Assembly: GCA_029259775.1 (NCBI GenBank)
Contig: JAJDEN010000008.1
Location: 1 to 64,000, forward strand
Source: Planctomycetota bacterium
GTDB lineage: Bacteria > Planctomycetota > PLA2 > JAEUHO01
Direction of reading: 5' to 3'
Length of the DNA: 64,000 nucleotides
The translations under genes and the position numbers were made by a program. This document shows, piece after piece, positions 54,282 to 63,513 of this stretch (the first letter of the stretch is position 1; each line of letters starts with the position of its first letter). The notes beneath the pieces were generated by a model, which did not search any database, was not told the origin of the DNA, and was given only the letters and a program-made list of their open reading frames with translations.

Positions 54282-56471
54282 ATGCTTCGCACACTCTTCA
54301 CACGCACCGGCTCGGTCGCCGCTTTGGTCGCCGTTCTCGCGCTTTCCTGCTTTGCCACGTCGTGTGGCGGTGGGGGCTACGCGGCCAAGGACATGATCCT
54401 GGTCGAACTCCAGTTCCTGGATCGTGGCCTGGCACCGACCGCTCCCACGGGCACCACGAGCCTTCCGCGCAACGCGCTGATCGGCCTCGTGTTCTCCGAG
54501 CTCGTGGACTCGACGTCGGTCAACAACCAGACGGTGCAGATCCGTTTCGGCCCGACGTTCCAGAGCGTCCCCGACGGTTCGTTCCAGGTGAACGGCAACC
54601 AGGTCTTGTTCGACCCGACGGTCACGAGCCAGGGTCAGCCGAACCCGCCCGGGTTCGAGCCCGTCACGCAGTACATCATCGACATTCCCGGTGTCGGTGA
54701 GCAGGCGAGCGTCATCGAGAACCTCGACAACGACCCGAACCTGCGGACGTTCTTCACGCAGTTCACGACGTCGGATGGCTGGCTCCGCGAGCTGAACCCG
54801 CCTGAGATCGAGCGCGTTCTCTTTGCGCCGGACCCGGATCCGCTCACCGGCAACATCCCGGGCAACGGCCTCATGGGCATCGAGTTCAACGAGGCGATGG
54901 ACCCGTCTTCCTTCATCCAGGGCCGGCTCGCCGACGGTGGCAACCTCGACATCCGCTACCAGGACGACACCGGCACCATGGGTGTGAACTGGCAGAACGG
55001 CCTCGCAGGCAACGAGATCGACGGCTCCTTCACGCCCAGCCCCGACTGGAAGACGTTCTGGTTCAAGCCGCTCTTCTCGTTCGGTCAGCAGAAGCTCATC
55101 TTCACGGTCGACATCTTCCAGGGCTTGACGGACCTCTCCGGCAACCTGCTCGTCAACCCGGGCAGCTTCGGCCCCTTCACCAACGACGGCAAGGGCATCG
55201 CCACAGGCAAGACGATCAAGGAAGAGTTCCTGACGACGGCCAACCAAGACATCGCCGCGTCGGACGCCGACTGGGGCTCGACAGAGGAGGGCTTCCTTCT
55301 CGGCCTGCCCGTGTCCAGCCGTCAGGTCTACATCTACAGCTACGTCGAGACGGACAACGGCACGAACTCGGGTCGCGGCCAGTACGCGCCCCTGGCCGCA
55401 CCGCTGATCGGTGCGGACATCAACCTGTTCGTCGCCAACGTGACGCCCTCCAGCTCGGACGGTCGTCGCGTGATGTGGAGCTTCGGCGCGCCCACGATGG
55501 GCCAGAAGGGTTCGGTCACCGCCGTCGCGTGGGGCCCGGACAGCAACGCGACGTTCGCTGCCTTCTACGACAACGTGAAGCTGCGCATGGGCTACCAGAA
55601 GGACGACAACCAGTCCCTCTCGCCGAGCTTCACCGGCAACTACGATGGCCAGCCCGCCGTGATCTACGACGGTGACTACCAGGTCTCGCAGGCCGCCAAC
55701 GTCGGAGACGCGCCCGGTCACCCGGCCACGCCGCACGTTTCCGGCTACACCATGAACTTCGGCTGCAACACGAACGGCGACTGGAACGCCCCGCTGTTCG
55801 CTGCGTCCGGTTGGTACGACTGGCCTGAGCTGACCACGTTCTTCGAGTGGGACCCGGCCGGCAGCCCCGACACCTCCAAGAAGGTGCTCCTCTTCGACGC
55901 GTCCGTCGTCGAGGGTGACAGCTTCCAGCAGGTTCGCGGTTGGTTCGGCGTCACGTTCCCGTGCTCGGGCGTCCTGATCGGCGGCTTGCCGCTGACGCGC
56001 ATGTACGCCACGTACGAGGAAGACGTGCCGAACCCGGAGTCGAACTTCGTCGCCGGCATCCAGAACCCCGAGCAGAGCGTCTCAGACACCTGCTTCACGG
56101 TCACGCGTCGCGTGAGCGTCGGTCAGTCGTTGTTCTTCTCGGCTGGCGTTGGTGACGACACCACGTTTGGCGACGATACTGACTACTTGCCGGCCGTCGT
56201 GACCCCCGGTAGCCAGTCCGGTGGCGCGCTCGTCGAGGTCGAGTACCAGGGCGCGGACGCGTTCGACGTCGACCCGCAGGGCAACCAGATCGTCAACCAG
56301 GCCGCCGACTTCACAGCGGACGATGTCACCGGGCAGCCCACGTGGGTGACCGACATCAACAAGGCTGACGGCATGAAGAACATTCGCTTCCGCATCCGGC
56401 TGATCTCGAACCTGATCAGCTTGGCGACGGCTCGCGTCGGCAAGATCGTCATCCCGATGATCCAGGACTAG
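54282..56471 (+). CDS. Large lipoprotein with bacterial Ig-like domain
   Basis: 729 aa. Signal with ALVAVLALSCFATSCGGGGY (lipobox FATSC), then an Ig-like domain (Big_5-like: TTSLPRNALIGLVFSELVDS, TSVNNQTVQIRFG). Asp/Gly/Asn-rich sequence follows, with a long unclassified C-terminal part (IYIYSYVETDNGTNSGRGQY, YDGDYQVSQAANVGDAPGHP). Shares the design, but not the sequence, of the next gene, with which it forms a pair separated by a terminator. Likely a cell-surface or periplasmic protein. No enzyme motif is seen. Confidence 0.82.
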   Translation: MLRTLFTRTGSVAALVAVLALSCFATSCGGGGYAAKDMILVELQFLDRGLAPTAPTGTTSLPRNALIGLVFSELVDSTSVNNQTVQIRFGPTFQSVPDGSFQVNGNQVLFDPTVTSQGQPNPPGFEPVTQYIIDIPGVGEQASVIENLDNDPNLRTFFTQFTTSDGWLRELNPPEIERVLFAPDPDPLTGNIPGNGLMGIEFNEAMDPSSFIQGRLADGGNLDIRYQDDTGTMGVNWQNGLAGNEIDGSFTPSPDWKTFWFKPLFSFGQQKLIFTVDIFQGLTDLSGNLLVNPGSFGPFTNDGKGIATGKTIKEEFLTTANQDIAASDADWGSTEEGFLLGLPVSSRQVYIYSYVETDNGTNSGRGQYAPLAAPLIGADINLFVANVTPSSSDGRRVMWSFGAPTMGQKGSVTAVAWGPDSNATFAAFYDNVKLRMGYQKDDNQSLSPSFTGNYDGQPAVIYDGDYQVSQAANVGDAPGHPATPHVSGYTMNFGCNTNGDWNAPLFAASGWYDWPELTTFFEWDPAGSPDTSKKVLLFDASVVEGDSFQQVRGWFGVTFPCSGVLIGGLPLTRMYATYEEDVPNPESNFVAGIQNPEQSVSDTCFTVTRRVSVGQSLFFSAGVGDDTTFGDDTDYLPAVVTPGSQSGGALVEVEYQGADAFDVDPQGNQIVNQAADFTADDVTGQPTWVTDINKADGMKNIRFRIRLISNLISLATARVGKIVIPMIQD

Positions 56472-56481
56472 GGACTGAGCT

Positions 56482-56510
56482 TCTCCCCGCGCGTGGCGCG
56501 GGGAGATTTC
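56482..56510 (+). terminator. Terminator after the first large lipoprotein
   Basis: TCTCCCCGCGC-GTG-GCGCGGGGAGA, 11-bp perfect stem, followed by TTTC. Confidence 0.75.
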
Positions 56511-56555
56511 GAACACGGGCTGCCGGCATCGAGACCGGACCGGCAGCCGTCAACT

Positions 56556-56581
56556 CTCGCCCGGGGCGTCTCCCGGGCGAG
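56556..56581 (+). other. Hairpin in the leader of the second large lipoprotein
   Basis: CTCGCCCGGG-GCGTCT-CCCGGGCGAG, a 10-bp perfect stem, 60 bases before the next gene. It may act at the mRNA level; no T-tract follows. Confidence 0.5.
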
Positions 56582-56640
56582 GACAACGGTCTCCGGTGGG
56601 GGTCATCGCTGCGGATCTTGACCCCGGGAGAGCACACGAC

Positions 56641-59600
56641 ATGCATCGTTCTCGATTCACCTGCGCGGTTGTCCTCATCTTGGTGCTTGGCACTGCGATG
56701 ACGATGACCTCTTGTGGCGGCGGCGCCGGCGGGACCAATCCCGACCTGGTTCTGCTTGGTTTCAACGTCCCGAACCTCTCGGGTATCGCGTTGAACCAGC
56801 CTTTGATCTTCACGTTCAGCGCGAACATCAACCCCTCGACGATCACGCCGGACAGCTTGCGTGTGGTCGGGACGGCGGGTCCGTTCTTCGAAGCCACGGT
56901 GGTTGACGGGAATCTCGTCGCCCTGTTGCCGACGACGCCGAACTTCGCTGACTACTCGGACGCGGGCCTCCAGCCTGACATCGAGTACACGGTCAGCCTG
57001 ACCGAGTTCCCGGCCGTCACGACGATCGAGACGACCTCCGGCAAGCCCCTTCTGTCGGCGGAGTCGTTCACGTTCAAGACGACCCCGACCAAGAGCTCCG
57101 ATATCGTCAGCAACATCAGCTGCAACGGTCCGGATGGCATTCTCGGTACCCCGGACGACGACACGCCCGGCAGCCCCTCCTTCTTCGTCGAGCCCCGGCG
57201 CTCGATCCGTCACGGCGTGCCGTGGACGCTCGGTGGTCGGTCGGACGACGACGGCTGTCTGCAGAACGCGGACGCTGGCAACGCCCTCTACGTGTCGCCG
57301 GGCATCGACCCGTCCGCGCTCCAAGAGGGTAGTGGCCCCGGTGCTCGCCTCGTCTGCCTCCAGAACGCTGGCAGCCCGCGCGTCATCGAGGCCCTCAGTG
57401 TGCCGCGCCACAACGCTGCGGCCATCGGCAGCCCCTCGGCCACGCAGCCCGGCCTCATCGATCTGCCCGCGATTCGCGTGAAGCTCAACGAGCCGCTCGA
57501 TCCCTTGACGGTCGAGCCCTTCTTCGCTGGCATCCCCGTCAACGTGCAGCTTTGGCGCGTCGCGCTCAAGAACGGCGACTTCACCGGTCCCGATCAGATT
57601 GCGACGAACAAGCCGATCGTCGTGCAGAGCATCAGCGATACCGAGATCATCTTGGTACCCGCCGGCCCCGTGCCGCAGGGCGTCTACTTGATCAACCTCT
57701 CGCCTGCCGTGAAGGACCTTCCGGGCTGCCCGTTGCGCATCAACGACCGCCCGAACCCGGCACTGCACGGCTACGACGTGTACGAGGCCATGGGGGCTTT
57801 CTCGGCTGCCATCTCGCCTGGCTACCGCATCTACTTCCGGACGCTCGAGGTGCCGGACACGCCCCTGGCCATCATCGAGGACTTCAACAACAACCTCGCC
57901 GAATGGGGTGATAACGACAGCGGCCAGGGCGGCAACATGTTCGAGCCCGGCATCTACACACGGAGCATCAGCGATGGTGCCGGTACCCCCGGTACGTTCG
58001 ACGGTGACCCGCTCGCCGACACGGGTGGCACAGCGACGCCGGCGACCGAGAGGGTCTACGGCGGTCTGGGCGCCATCGACGGCGACGCCGACGGAGCCCT
58101 GGGCGGGCAGAGCACTACGGCCATCTGGAACGGTGGCGGCACGGTCACCCCGGGCGGTCCGATCACGGACGCCGACGGCTACCGCTTCCTGAACATCCCG
58201 ACGTTGTTCCCGAACCCGAACGTCACGAACCCCAACGCGGGCGCGCTCAAGGCAGTGCACCAGCCCTGGGCCGGCAACGGTCTGGATGGTGTGTTCGACA
58301 GCAACGGCGCGAACACGGGCTGGGATACGGACGCAGGCTCCGTGGACGGCGACGGCATCTTCCAGGTGCGGTCGTTCCATCTGCGAGCGGGCGATGAACT
58401 CGTCGTGACGGGCAGCAAGCCGCTGCTCGTCCTCTGCCAGGGCGACTTCATCGTCGAGGGCACGATGCGTCTCGACGGTGCGCCCGGTGGCCACGGCTTC
58501 GACACCGACGGCTCGGCCAAGTACGTGAACGCCGGCGCGGTGAACGCATTCGGCGCCGGCGGCGCTGGTGGTCCCGGCGGTGGTGCGGGCGGCGCGGGTG
58601 CCAACCCTGTCGGGACGTCGGTGAACGGCGTCGCCGGCGGCTCGGCCGCGACCCTCTTCGATGCGATCGCGGTCGCCGGTGGTGCGGGCGCTACGGCCAA
58701 CTCTGATGCAGGTGGCACGAACGTTGGCAGCTCCGGTGGTGCCGGTGGTGGCTTCGGCACGTCCGGAGCCGACGGCACGACGAGCGACGGAACGGTGCTC
58801 GCTATCGGTGGGCCCACCTTCGGCGACTTTGTCTTCCTGCGCGCTCTCGCTCTGTTCAATCCCGATCGCGGCTACTTCAACAACAGCAACATCAGCGGCG
58901 GCAACGGCGGCGGTGGCGGCTCGTTGGATGACGACCTCAATGGTGGAGGCTCCGAGGCCGGCGAGGGCGGCTCGACCGCCAACGGCGACGACGGCGGTGC
59001 CGGCGGCGGCGGCGGCGGCGGTGGCCTCTGGGTGCTGGCACGCGGTGCTGTTTCGGTTGCGGCGGGCGGCATCCTCTCCTGTGATGGCGGTGCAGGTGGC
59101 AACACCTACGGCCTCGCCAACCAGACCCAGGACCCTGGTGAGGACGGCGACGGCATGACCGAGGCCGACAACGTCTTCACAGGCCTGGTCGCTTCACCCG
59201 GCGCGCCCGATGGCGATGGCGGCCCGGGCGGCGGCGGTTCGGGCGGCGGCATCTTCCTCCACTCGCACACGAGCATGACCATTGCCGCGGGCGCCACGGT
59301 GACCGCGAACGGTGGCGCGGGCGGCCTGTCCGGTGACGCGGCGCGCTCCGGCGGCGCCGGCGCGGCAGGCCGTATCCTGCTCGCAACCAGCGGCGCAGCG
59401 GCTGCCCCCACGACGGCGGGAGCTACGATCTCGCCGGCGCCTCTGGCAGCGCCCGGGTACCCCCTGACGCAGAACCTGGCGTCTGTGGGCCAAAGCGACT
59501 GGGTCGACCTGTTCACCACGAACACGGAGTTCGCTCCGGTGGTCGGCGGCGTGCCGCAGGTTCCGACCTTCCTCGCCAACTTCACGCTCGATGCGGGCAA

Positions 59601-59931
59601 CCCCGGCTTCCTCGAGTTGCCTACGGGTAGCGGTGGCGGCGGTCAGACGGCGGGCACGGACTTCGACGCGAAGTTCGAGTTCCAAGGCGCTGATTTCATC
59701 AACGATGGTGACGGCAACACGGCGGACGCGCTCGACAGCACCCCGACGGAGGCCGATGGCCTCACGCTCTGGGTCGACGCGTCGATGATCACGGCGATCA
59801 ACACCAAGCGGTTCGTCCGCTGGCGCTGGCGGTTCTTTGCCAAGGAGGGCTACGGCATGGGCGGTAGCGACCCGGCCGACCTGCAGTTGCCGACCGTGTT
59901 CGAAGTCACGATTCCCTTTGTGAAGAACTAG
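56641..59931 (+). CDS. Very large Gly-rich lipoprotein
   Basis: 1096 aa. Signal CAVVLILVLGTAMTMTSC with a lipobox Cys, an Ig-like domain (NQPLIFTFSANINPSTITPD), a Pro/Asp region, and from about residue 630 a Gly-rich stretch in which short beta-strand units alternate with runs such as GGAGGPGGGAGGAG, GGNGGGGGSLDDDLNGGG and DGGPGGGGSGGGIFLHSHTS. The repeating GIFLHSHTSMTIAAGATVTA unit suggests a parallel beta-helix or glycine-zipper surface protein. No catalytic motif. The end carries VKN followed by a 17-base copy of the stop region. GGGAGAG lies 12 bases before the ATG. Confidence 0.82.
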   Translation: MHRSRFTCAVVLILVLGTAMTMTSCGGGAGGTNPDLVLLGFNVPNLSGIALNQPLIFTFSANINPSTITPDSLRVVGTAGPFFEATVVDGNLVALLPTTPNFADYSDAGLQPDIEYTVSLTEFPAVTTIETTSGKPLLSAESFTFKTTPTKSSDIVSNISCNGPDGILGTPDDDTPGSPSFFVEPRRSIRHGVPWTLGGRSDDDGCLQNADAGNALYVSPGIDPSALQEGSGPGARLVCLQNAGSPRVIEALSVPRHNAAAIGSPSATQPGLIDLPAIRVKLNEPLDPLTVEPFFAGIPVNVQLWRVALKNGDFTGPDQIATNKPIVVQSISDTEIILVPAGPVPQGVYLINLSPAVKDLPGCPLRINDRPNPALHGYDVYEAMGAFSAAISPGYRIYFRTLEVPDTPLAIIEDFNNNLAEWGDNDSGQGGNMFEPGIYTRSISDGAGTPGTFDGDPLADTGGTATPATERVYGGLGAIDGDADGALGGQSTTAIWNGGGTVTPGGPITDADGYRFLNIPTLFPNPNVTNPNAGALKAVHQPWAGNGLDGVFDSNGANTGWDTDAGSVDGDGIFQVRSFHLRAGDELVVTGSKPLLVLCQGDFIVEGTMRLDGAPGGHGFDTDGSAKYVNAGAVNAFGAGGAGGPGGGAGGAGANPVGTSVNGVAGGSAATLFDAIAVAGGAGATANSDAGGTNVGSSGGAGGGFGTSGADGTTSDGTVLAIGGPTFGDFVFLRALALFNPDRGYFNNSNISGGNGGGGGSLDDDLNGGGSEAGEGGSTANGDDGGAGGGGGGGGLWVLARGAVSVAAGGILSCDGGAGGNTYGLANQTQDPGEDGDGMTEADNVFTGLVASPGAPDGDGGPGGGGSGGGIFLHSHTSMTIAAGATVTANGGAGGLSGDAARSGGAGAAGRILLATSGAAAAPTTAGATISPAPLAAPGYPLTQNLASVGQSDWVDLFTTNTEFAPVVGGVPQVPTFLANFTLDAGNPGFLELPTGSGGGGQTAGTDFDAKFEFQGADFINDGDGNTADALDSTPTEADGLTLWVDASMITAINTKRFVRWRWRFFAKEGYGMGGSDPADLQLPTVFEVTIPFVKN

Positions 59932-59955
59932 AAGGGTCGTGAAGAACTAGAAGGG
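59920..59955 (+). repeat. 19-bp tandem duplication across the stop codon
   Basis: GTGAAGAACTAGAAGGG occurs at 59920-59936 and 59939-59955. The first copy encodes the last residues and stop of the large lipoprotein. Confidence 0.85.
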
Positions 59956-60020
59956 CGCACGCCCTCACGGAGGAGCCTTCGGGATCGATCACCTGAATGG
60001 CTCCGCCGCGACATCACGAG

Positions 60021-60052
60021 CAGCCCCGGGGCCCCCCCCGGGGCTGTTTTCG
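60021..60052 (+). terminator. Terminator after the Gly-rich lipoprotein
   Basis: CAGCCCCGGGG and CCCCGGGGCTG with a C4 loop, then TTTT. Strong intrinsic terminator. Confidence 0.85.
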
Positions 60053-60140
60053 TACCCGGATCATATCCCCGCGCCACCCGTTCCCCGCGCCACCCGTTGG
60101 CGCACTCCTGTCCGCTGAAAGGCTCCAAGCCCCTAGACCG

Positions 60141-61241
60141 ATGGCCGTGACGCGCGCTTCCTCCCACCGTCCGCCTCTCTTGGCCCGCATGGCGGCCCAG
60201 GTGATCGCACGCCTGTACCTGAGGCGCCCGGAGATGGCCGACATCATCGCGATCCGGTACCGCAGCTGGCGCGCGTTCCTCGTGGGGGTGGGCAACGAAC
60301 TCGCCTATCGGCTGGGGTTGCGGCGCGCACCGGGGCTGATCTCGGCCAACCTCGAACTCACGAACCACTGCAACTTGAAGTGCAGCTTCTGCCCGACGGG
60401 CAACGGGCTGATGCATCGCACCAAGGGCTTCATGGAGCCCGAGATCTTCCGGCGCGCTCTGCGGGGGGCGGGTCCTCTCGAATTCACACTCCTGTTCCAG
60501 TGGGGCGAGTCGCTGCTGCATCCGCACTTCGCCGCCCTGGCGCGCGAGGCCCGCGAGCACGGCACCCGGACCCTGGTCACCACCAACGGCACCCTGCTCG
60601 ACAACCGGCGCGTCGACGCCCTGCTCGGTGCCGGCCTCGATCGCATCACCGTGTCCGTCGATGGCGATGCGGCGAGCCACGAGCGTGTCCGCGGCATTCC
60701 GCTTGCACGGACCGAGGGAGGTCTCGATCTCCTGTTGGCCGAGCGCACCCGTCGCGGCCTCGACACCGCGGTGGATGTCTCGATGGTCATCTCCCCGGAG
60801 ACGGAGAGCGCGGCCGAGGGGTTCGAGGCGCGCTTCGAGGGCCGCGTCGATCGCGTGCAGAAGATCCCGCTGCTCACCCGCGGCGAGCGACGTACACGCT
60901 GTCGGGAGCCGTGGCGCGGCGGGTTGGTCGTGCTGCAGGACGGCAGCGTCACGGTCTGCTGCGTGGATCACGACGGCGAACTTGCGTTCGGTGACGTGCG
61001 TCAGGACGACCTGCGCGACCTCTGGAATGGAAACGCCATGCAGGACCTTCGGCGGCGCCACGTCGCCGGCAATCTGCCGGCGATCTGCGCGACCTGCACC
61101 GAGTACCCGACCGACGCGGCGGCCCCGCGCTTCAGCAAGCGCGACGAAGCGTCCGTCGATGCGCCGCACATGAAGCTCCCGGACCAAGGGCGCAGGAAGC
61201 CTCGACGCACGCCGGCCTCCGGCGCGGGCGGTGCCGCATGA
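60141..61241 (+). CDS. Radical SAM / SPASM protein 1
   Basis: 366 aa. The [4Fe-4S] site is CNLKCSFC at residues about 77-84, with an LELTNHCN lead-in. A C-terminal SPASM-like cysteine set is seen in VTVCCVDHDGELAFGDVRQD and PAICATCTEY, plus DLRDLWNGNAMQDLRRRH. The N-terminal 70 residues are basic with hydrophobic patches (ARMAAQVIARLYLRR). Such proteins modify peptides or sugars; the substrate is unknown. Ends in an ATGA overlap with the next gene. Confidence 0.85.
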   Translation: MAVTRASSHRPPLLARMAAQVIARLYLRRPEMADIIAIRYRSWRAFLVGVGNELAYRLGLRRAPGLISANLELTNHCNLKCSFCPTGNGLMHRTKGFMEPEIFRRALRGAGPLEFTLLFQWGESLLHPHFAALAREAREHGTRTLVTTNGTLLDNRRVDALLGAGLDRITVSVDGDAASHERVRGIPLARTEGGLDLLLAERTRRGLDTAVDVSMVISPETESAAEGFEARFEGRVDRVQKIPLLTRGERRTRCREPWRGGLVVLQDGSVTVCCVDHDGELAFGDVRQDDLRDLWNGNAMQDLRRRHVAGNLPAICATCTEYPTDAAAPRFSKRDEASVDAPHMKLPDQGRRKPRRTPASGAGGAA

Positions 61242-62359
61242 AGGGCCTCCGACGCCAGTACACGGACATTCTCAAGGGTCGCGCCCGCGCGGGGGATGTC
61301 GCGAGCCTGCTCCAGCACGGCCTGCGCTGGGTGGGGACCGCGCTGGGGCCGCGCCGCGCTCATGGGAGCAAGGCCCGGCCGGTTTTCGGCCCCGCTCTGG
61401 GGACGTTGCTGGTCACCTACCGCTGCGACCTTCGTTGCCGCGTCTGCGACCTGCCGGCGCGAGCGGCCGCCCGCCGGCGCGCGGGCGACACGGAGCTCGA
61501 TACGGAGGCCATGCGCGCCGTGCTGCGCGACATGAAGGCCATCGGAACAGCGGGCGTCGGCTTCACGGGTGGCGAGCCCATGCTGCGCGAGGACATCCTC
61601 GAGTTGCTTGCCTACGCCAACCGCCTGGGTCTTCATGCGCACCTCAACACCGACGGGTTCCGCGTGGCGGAGCAGGCCGAGGCGCTGCTCGCGACGGGCG
61701 TTCGCTCCATCAACATCTCGCTCGATGGCCCCACGCCGGAGATCCACGACACGGCACGGCGTCGCCAGGGCTCGTTCGAGACCGTGCTCGGAGCCTTCCG
61801 AGCCCTGCGCGACGCTCGCGGCAAGCGCGCCGAGCCGCACCTCACGGCGGTGACGGTCCTCACGGCGAGCAACGTGCACCGCGCAGGGGAGGTCGTGCGT
61901 GTGGCCGTCGATGCCGGGGCGGACCGCGTCGGCGTGATCCCCGTCCACGACTTTGGCCAGGGCGAGGAGACGCCCGAGGCCGCCGAGGTGCTGGCTGCGC
62001 TCGAGGACCTGAAGCAGCTGCACGGCGAGGGCCTCGTCGACAACAGCACGGGCTACCTCGATCTGCTGCCGCGCGCGTTTCGCGGCGAGCCGTCCCCGCT
62101 CTTCTGCTACGCGCCCTACGCCAGCGTGGTGGTGGACTGCTACGGCGACGTCTACCCGTGCTTCCCGCTGATGGAGCGCAAGAAGCCCGCGGGTCGCATC
62201 CCGCTGGCGGCCCTGTGGCGCTCGCCGGCGTACGCCGCCGTGCGCGACGAGCTGGCCTCGTGCACGGCGTGCTTGTGGAACTGCCATACGGAGCTCAACC
62301 TGGTGCTGCCGCAGGGCCGGCTCGCGCCCCGCGCGCCAGGCACGGAGCTGGCCTCATGA
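61238..62359 (+). CDS. Radical SAM / SPASM protein 2
   Basis: 373 aa. The cluster motif is CDLRCRVC at residues about 63-70, with GVGFTGGEPMLREDILELLA and HLNTDGF typical of MoaA-like radical SAM, and ATGVRSINISLDGPTPEIHD. C-terminal SPASM-type cysteines are seen in FCYAPYASVVVDCYGDVYPC and SCTACLWNCHTELN. It is distinct from the first protein in sequence yet adjacent and coupled, which suggests consecutive steps. Ends ATGA with the next gene. Confidence 0.86.
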   Translation: MKGLRRQYTDILKGRARAGDVASLLQHGLRWVGTALGPRRAHGSKARPVFGPALGTLLVTYRCDLRCRVCDLPARAAARRRAGDTELDTEAMRAVLRDMKAIGTAGVGFTGGEPMLREDILELLAYANRLGLHAHLNTDGFRVAEQAEALLATGVRSINISLDGPTPEIHDTARRRQGSFETVLGAFRALRDARGKRAEPHLTAVTVLTASNVHRAGEVVRVAVDAGADRVGVIPVHDFGQGEETPEAAEVLAALEDLKQLHGEGLVDNSTGYLDLLPRAFRGEPSPLFCYAPYASVVVDCYGDVYPCFPLMERKKPAGRIPLAALWRSPAYAAVRDELASCTACLWNCHTELNLVLPQGRLAPRAPGTELAS

Positions 62360-63513
62360 ACCTCGGCCTCGCCAAGCACATGGATCGCATCCTGGGCAGC
62401 TGGCTTGGGACGTGCCTGGGTCTGACGGATCGCCTTACGGAGTTGCTCCGGACACCGCCGCCGGTCGATCAGGTTCGCCACCTGCTCGTGGTGAAGTTCT
62501 GGGGCCTTGGAAACTGGGCCTTGCTGCGCCCGATCGTGCGCGATCTTCGCGCGCGCTATCCCGGCGCGCGCCTCACCATCGCCACGCTTGCGGGCAATGC
62601 GCCCCTCGTCGCCGACCTCGCGGACGACCTCCTCCTCGTGCGGACCGACTCCGTCCTCCGCACCATGCGCGACCTCGCCGGCGCGGTGGGCCGCCTGCGG
62701 CGGGACCCGCCCGACCTGGCCCTCGACTTCGAACAGTTCTCCCGTAGTGGCGCGCTGCTCGCGCGGCTCGGCCGCGCCGCCCAGCGTGTGGGCTTCCGCA
62801 CCGGAAGCCGCGCCCGCGATGGGCTCTACACCGTGACGGTGCCGTTTCGCGACGACGCGCATGCCGCGCGCTCCTTCCGCGACCTGGCGGAGGCGGCGGG
62901 CCTTGCGCCGGCCCCGTACGAGCCCGGGGGCCTCCGGCCGACGCGGGCCGGTCTGGCCGGCGCCACACCTCACGCTGCGCCGGGGCCCTATGTGGTGCTG
63001 CATCCTGGCAGCGGCGACAACTTCCCTGGTCGGCGCTGGTCGGTCGCCGGCTTCGCGGCCGCAGGCCGGACAGCCTTGGCACGGGGACGACGCGTCCTCG
63101 TGACGGGGGGCCCCGGGGAGGTCGACCTGGCCGAGCGCACCGCGGCTGCGGTGGGTGAGGGAGCGCTCTCCCTGGCCGGGCGGCTCTCCATCGAGGAACT
63201 GGTCGCCCTGCTGGCCGGTGCTGACGCGCTGGTCAGCAACGACACGGGTCCGGTGCATATCGCCTCGCAGGTCGACACGCCGGTGCTCGCGATCTTCGGA
63301 CCGAACACCCCGGTGCTCTACGGTCCGCTGTCGCGCGGCTCGCACGCCTTCTATCGCGACCTCCCCTGCAGTCCGTGCATCACGGTGGCGAACTACCGCT
63401 CGAGTCGCTGTCGCATCTACACCTGCATGGCATCGATCCCGGTCGGTGAGGTGGTGGGCCATCTGCGGCGCGTCCTGGAGGGGGCCGTCGAGCATCCCGA
63501 GGTCGTTCGCTGA
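62356..63513 (+). CDS. GT9 glycosyltransferase (heptosyltransferase-like)
   Basis: 385 aa, GT-B fold. VDQVRHLLVVKFWGLGNWAL near the start, ARYPGARLTIATLAGNAPLV, VVLHPGSGDNFPGRRW, RVLVTGGPGEVDL and VSNDTGPVHIASQVDTPVLA are GT9 motifs; the last is the nucleotide-sugar site. C-terminal cysteines (LPCSPCITV, SRCRIYTCM) are common in the family. It could add heptose or another sugar to LPS core. The stop overlaps the next start as TGATG. Confidence 0.9.
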   Translation: MNLGLAKHMDRILGSWLGTCLGLTDRLTELLRTPPPVDQVRHLLVVKFWGLGNWALLRPIVRDLRARYPGARLTIATLAGNAPLVADLADDLLLVRTDSVLRTMRDLAGAVGRLRRDPPDLALDFEQFSRSGALLARLGRAAQRVGFRTGSRARDGLYTVTVPFRDDAHAARSFRDLAEAAGLAPAPYEPGGLRPTRAGLAGATPHAAPGPYVVLHPGSGDNFPGRRWSVAGFAAAGRTALARGRRVLVTGGPGEVDLAERTAAAVGEGALSLAGRLSIEELVALLAGADALVSNDTGPVHIASQVDTPVLAIFGPNTPVLYGPLSRGSHAFYRDLPCSPCITVANYRSSRCRIYTCMASIPVGEVVGHLRRVLEGAVEHPEVVR

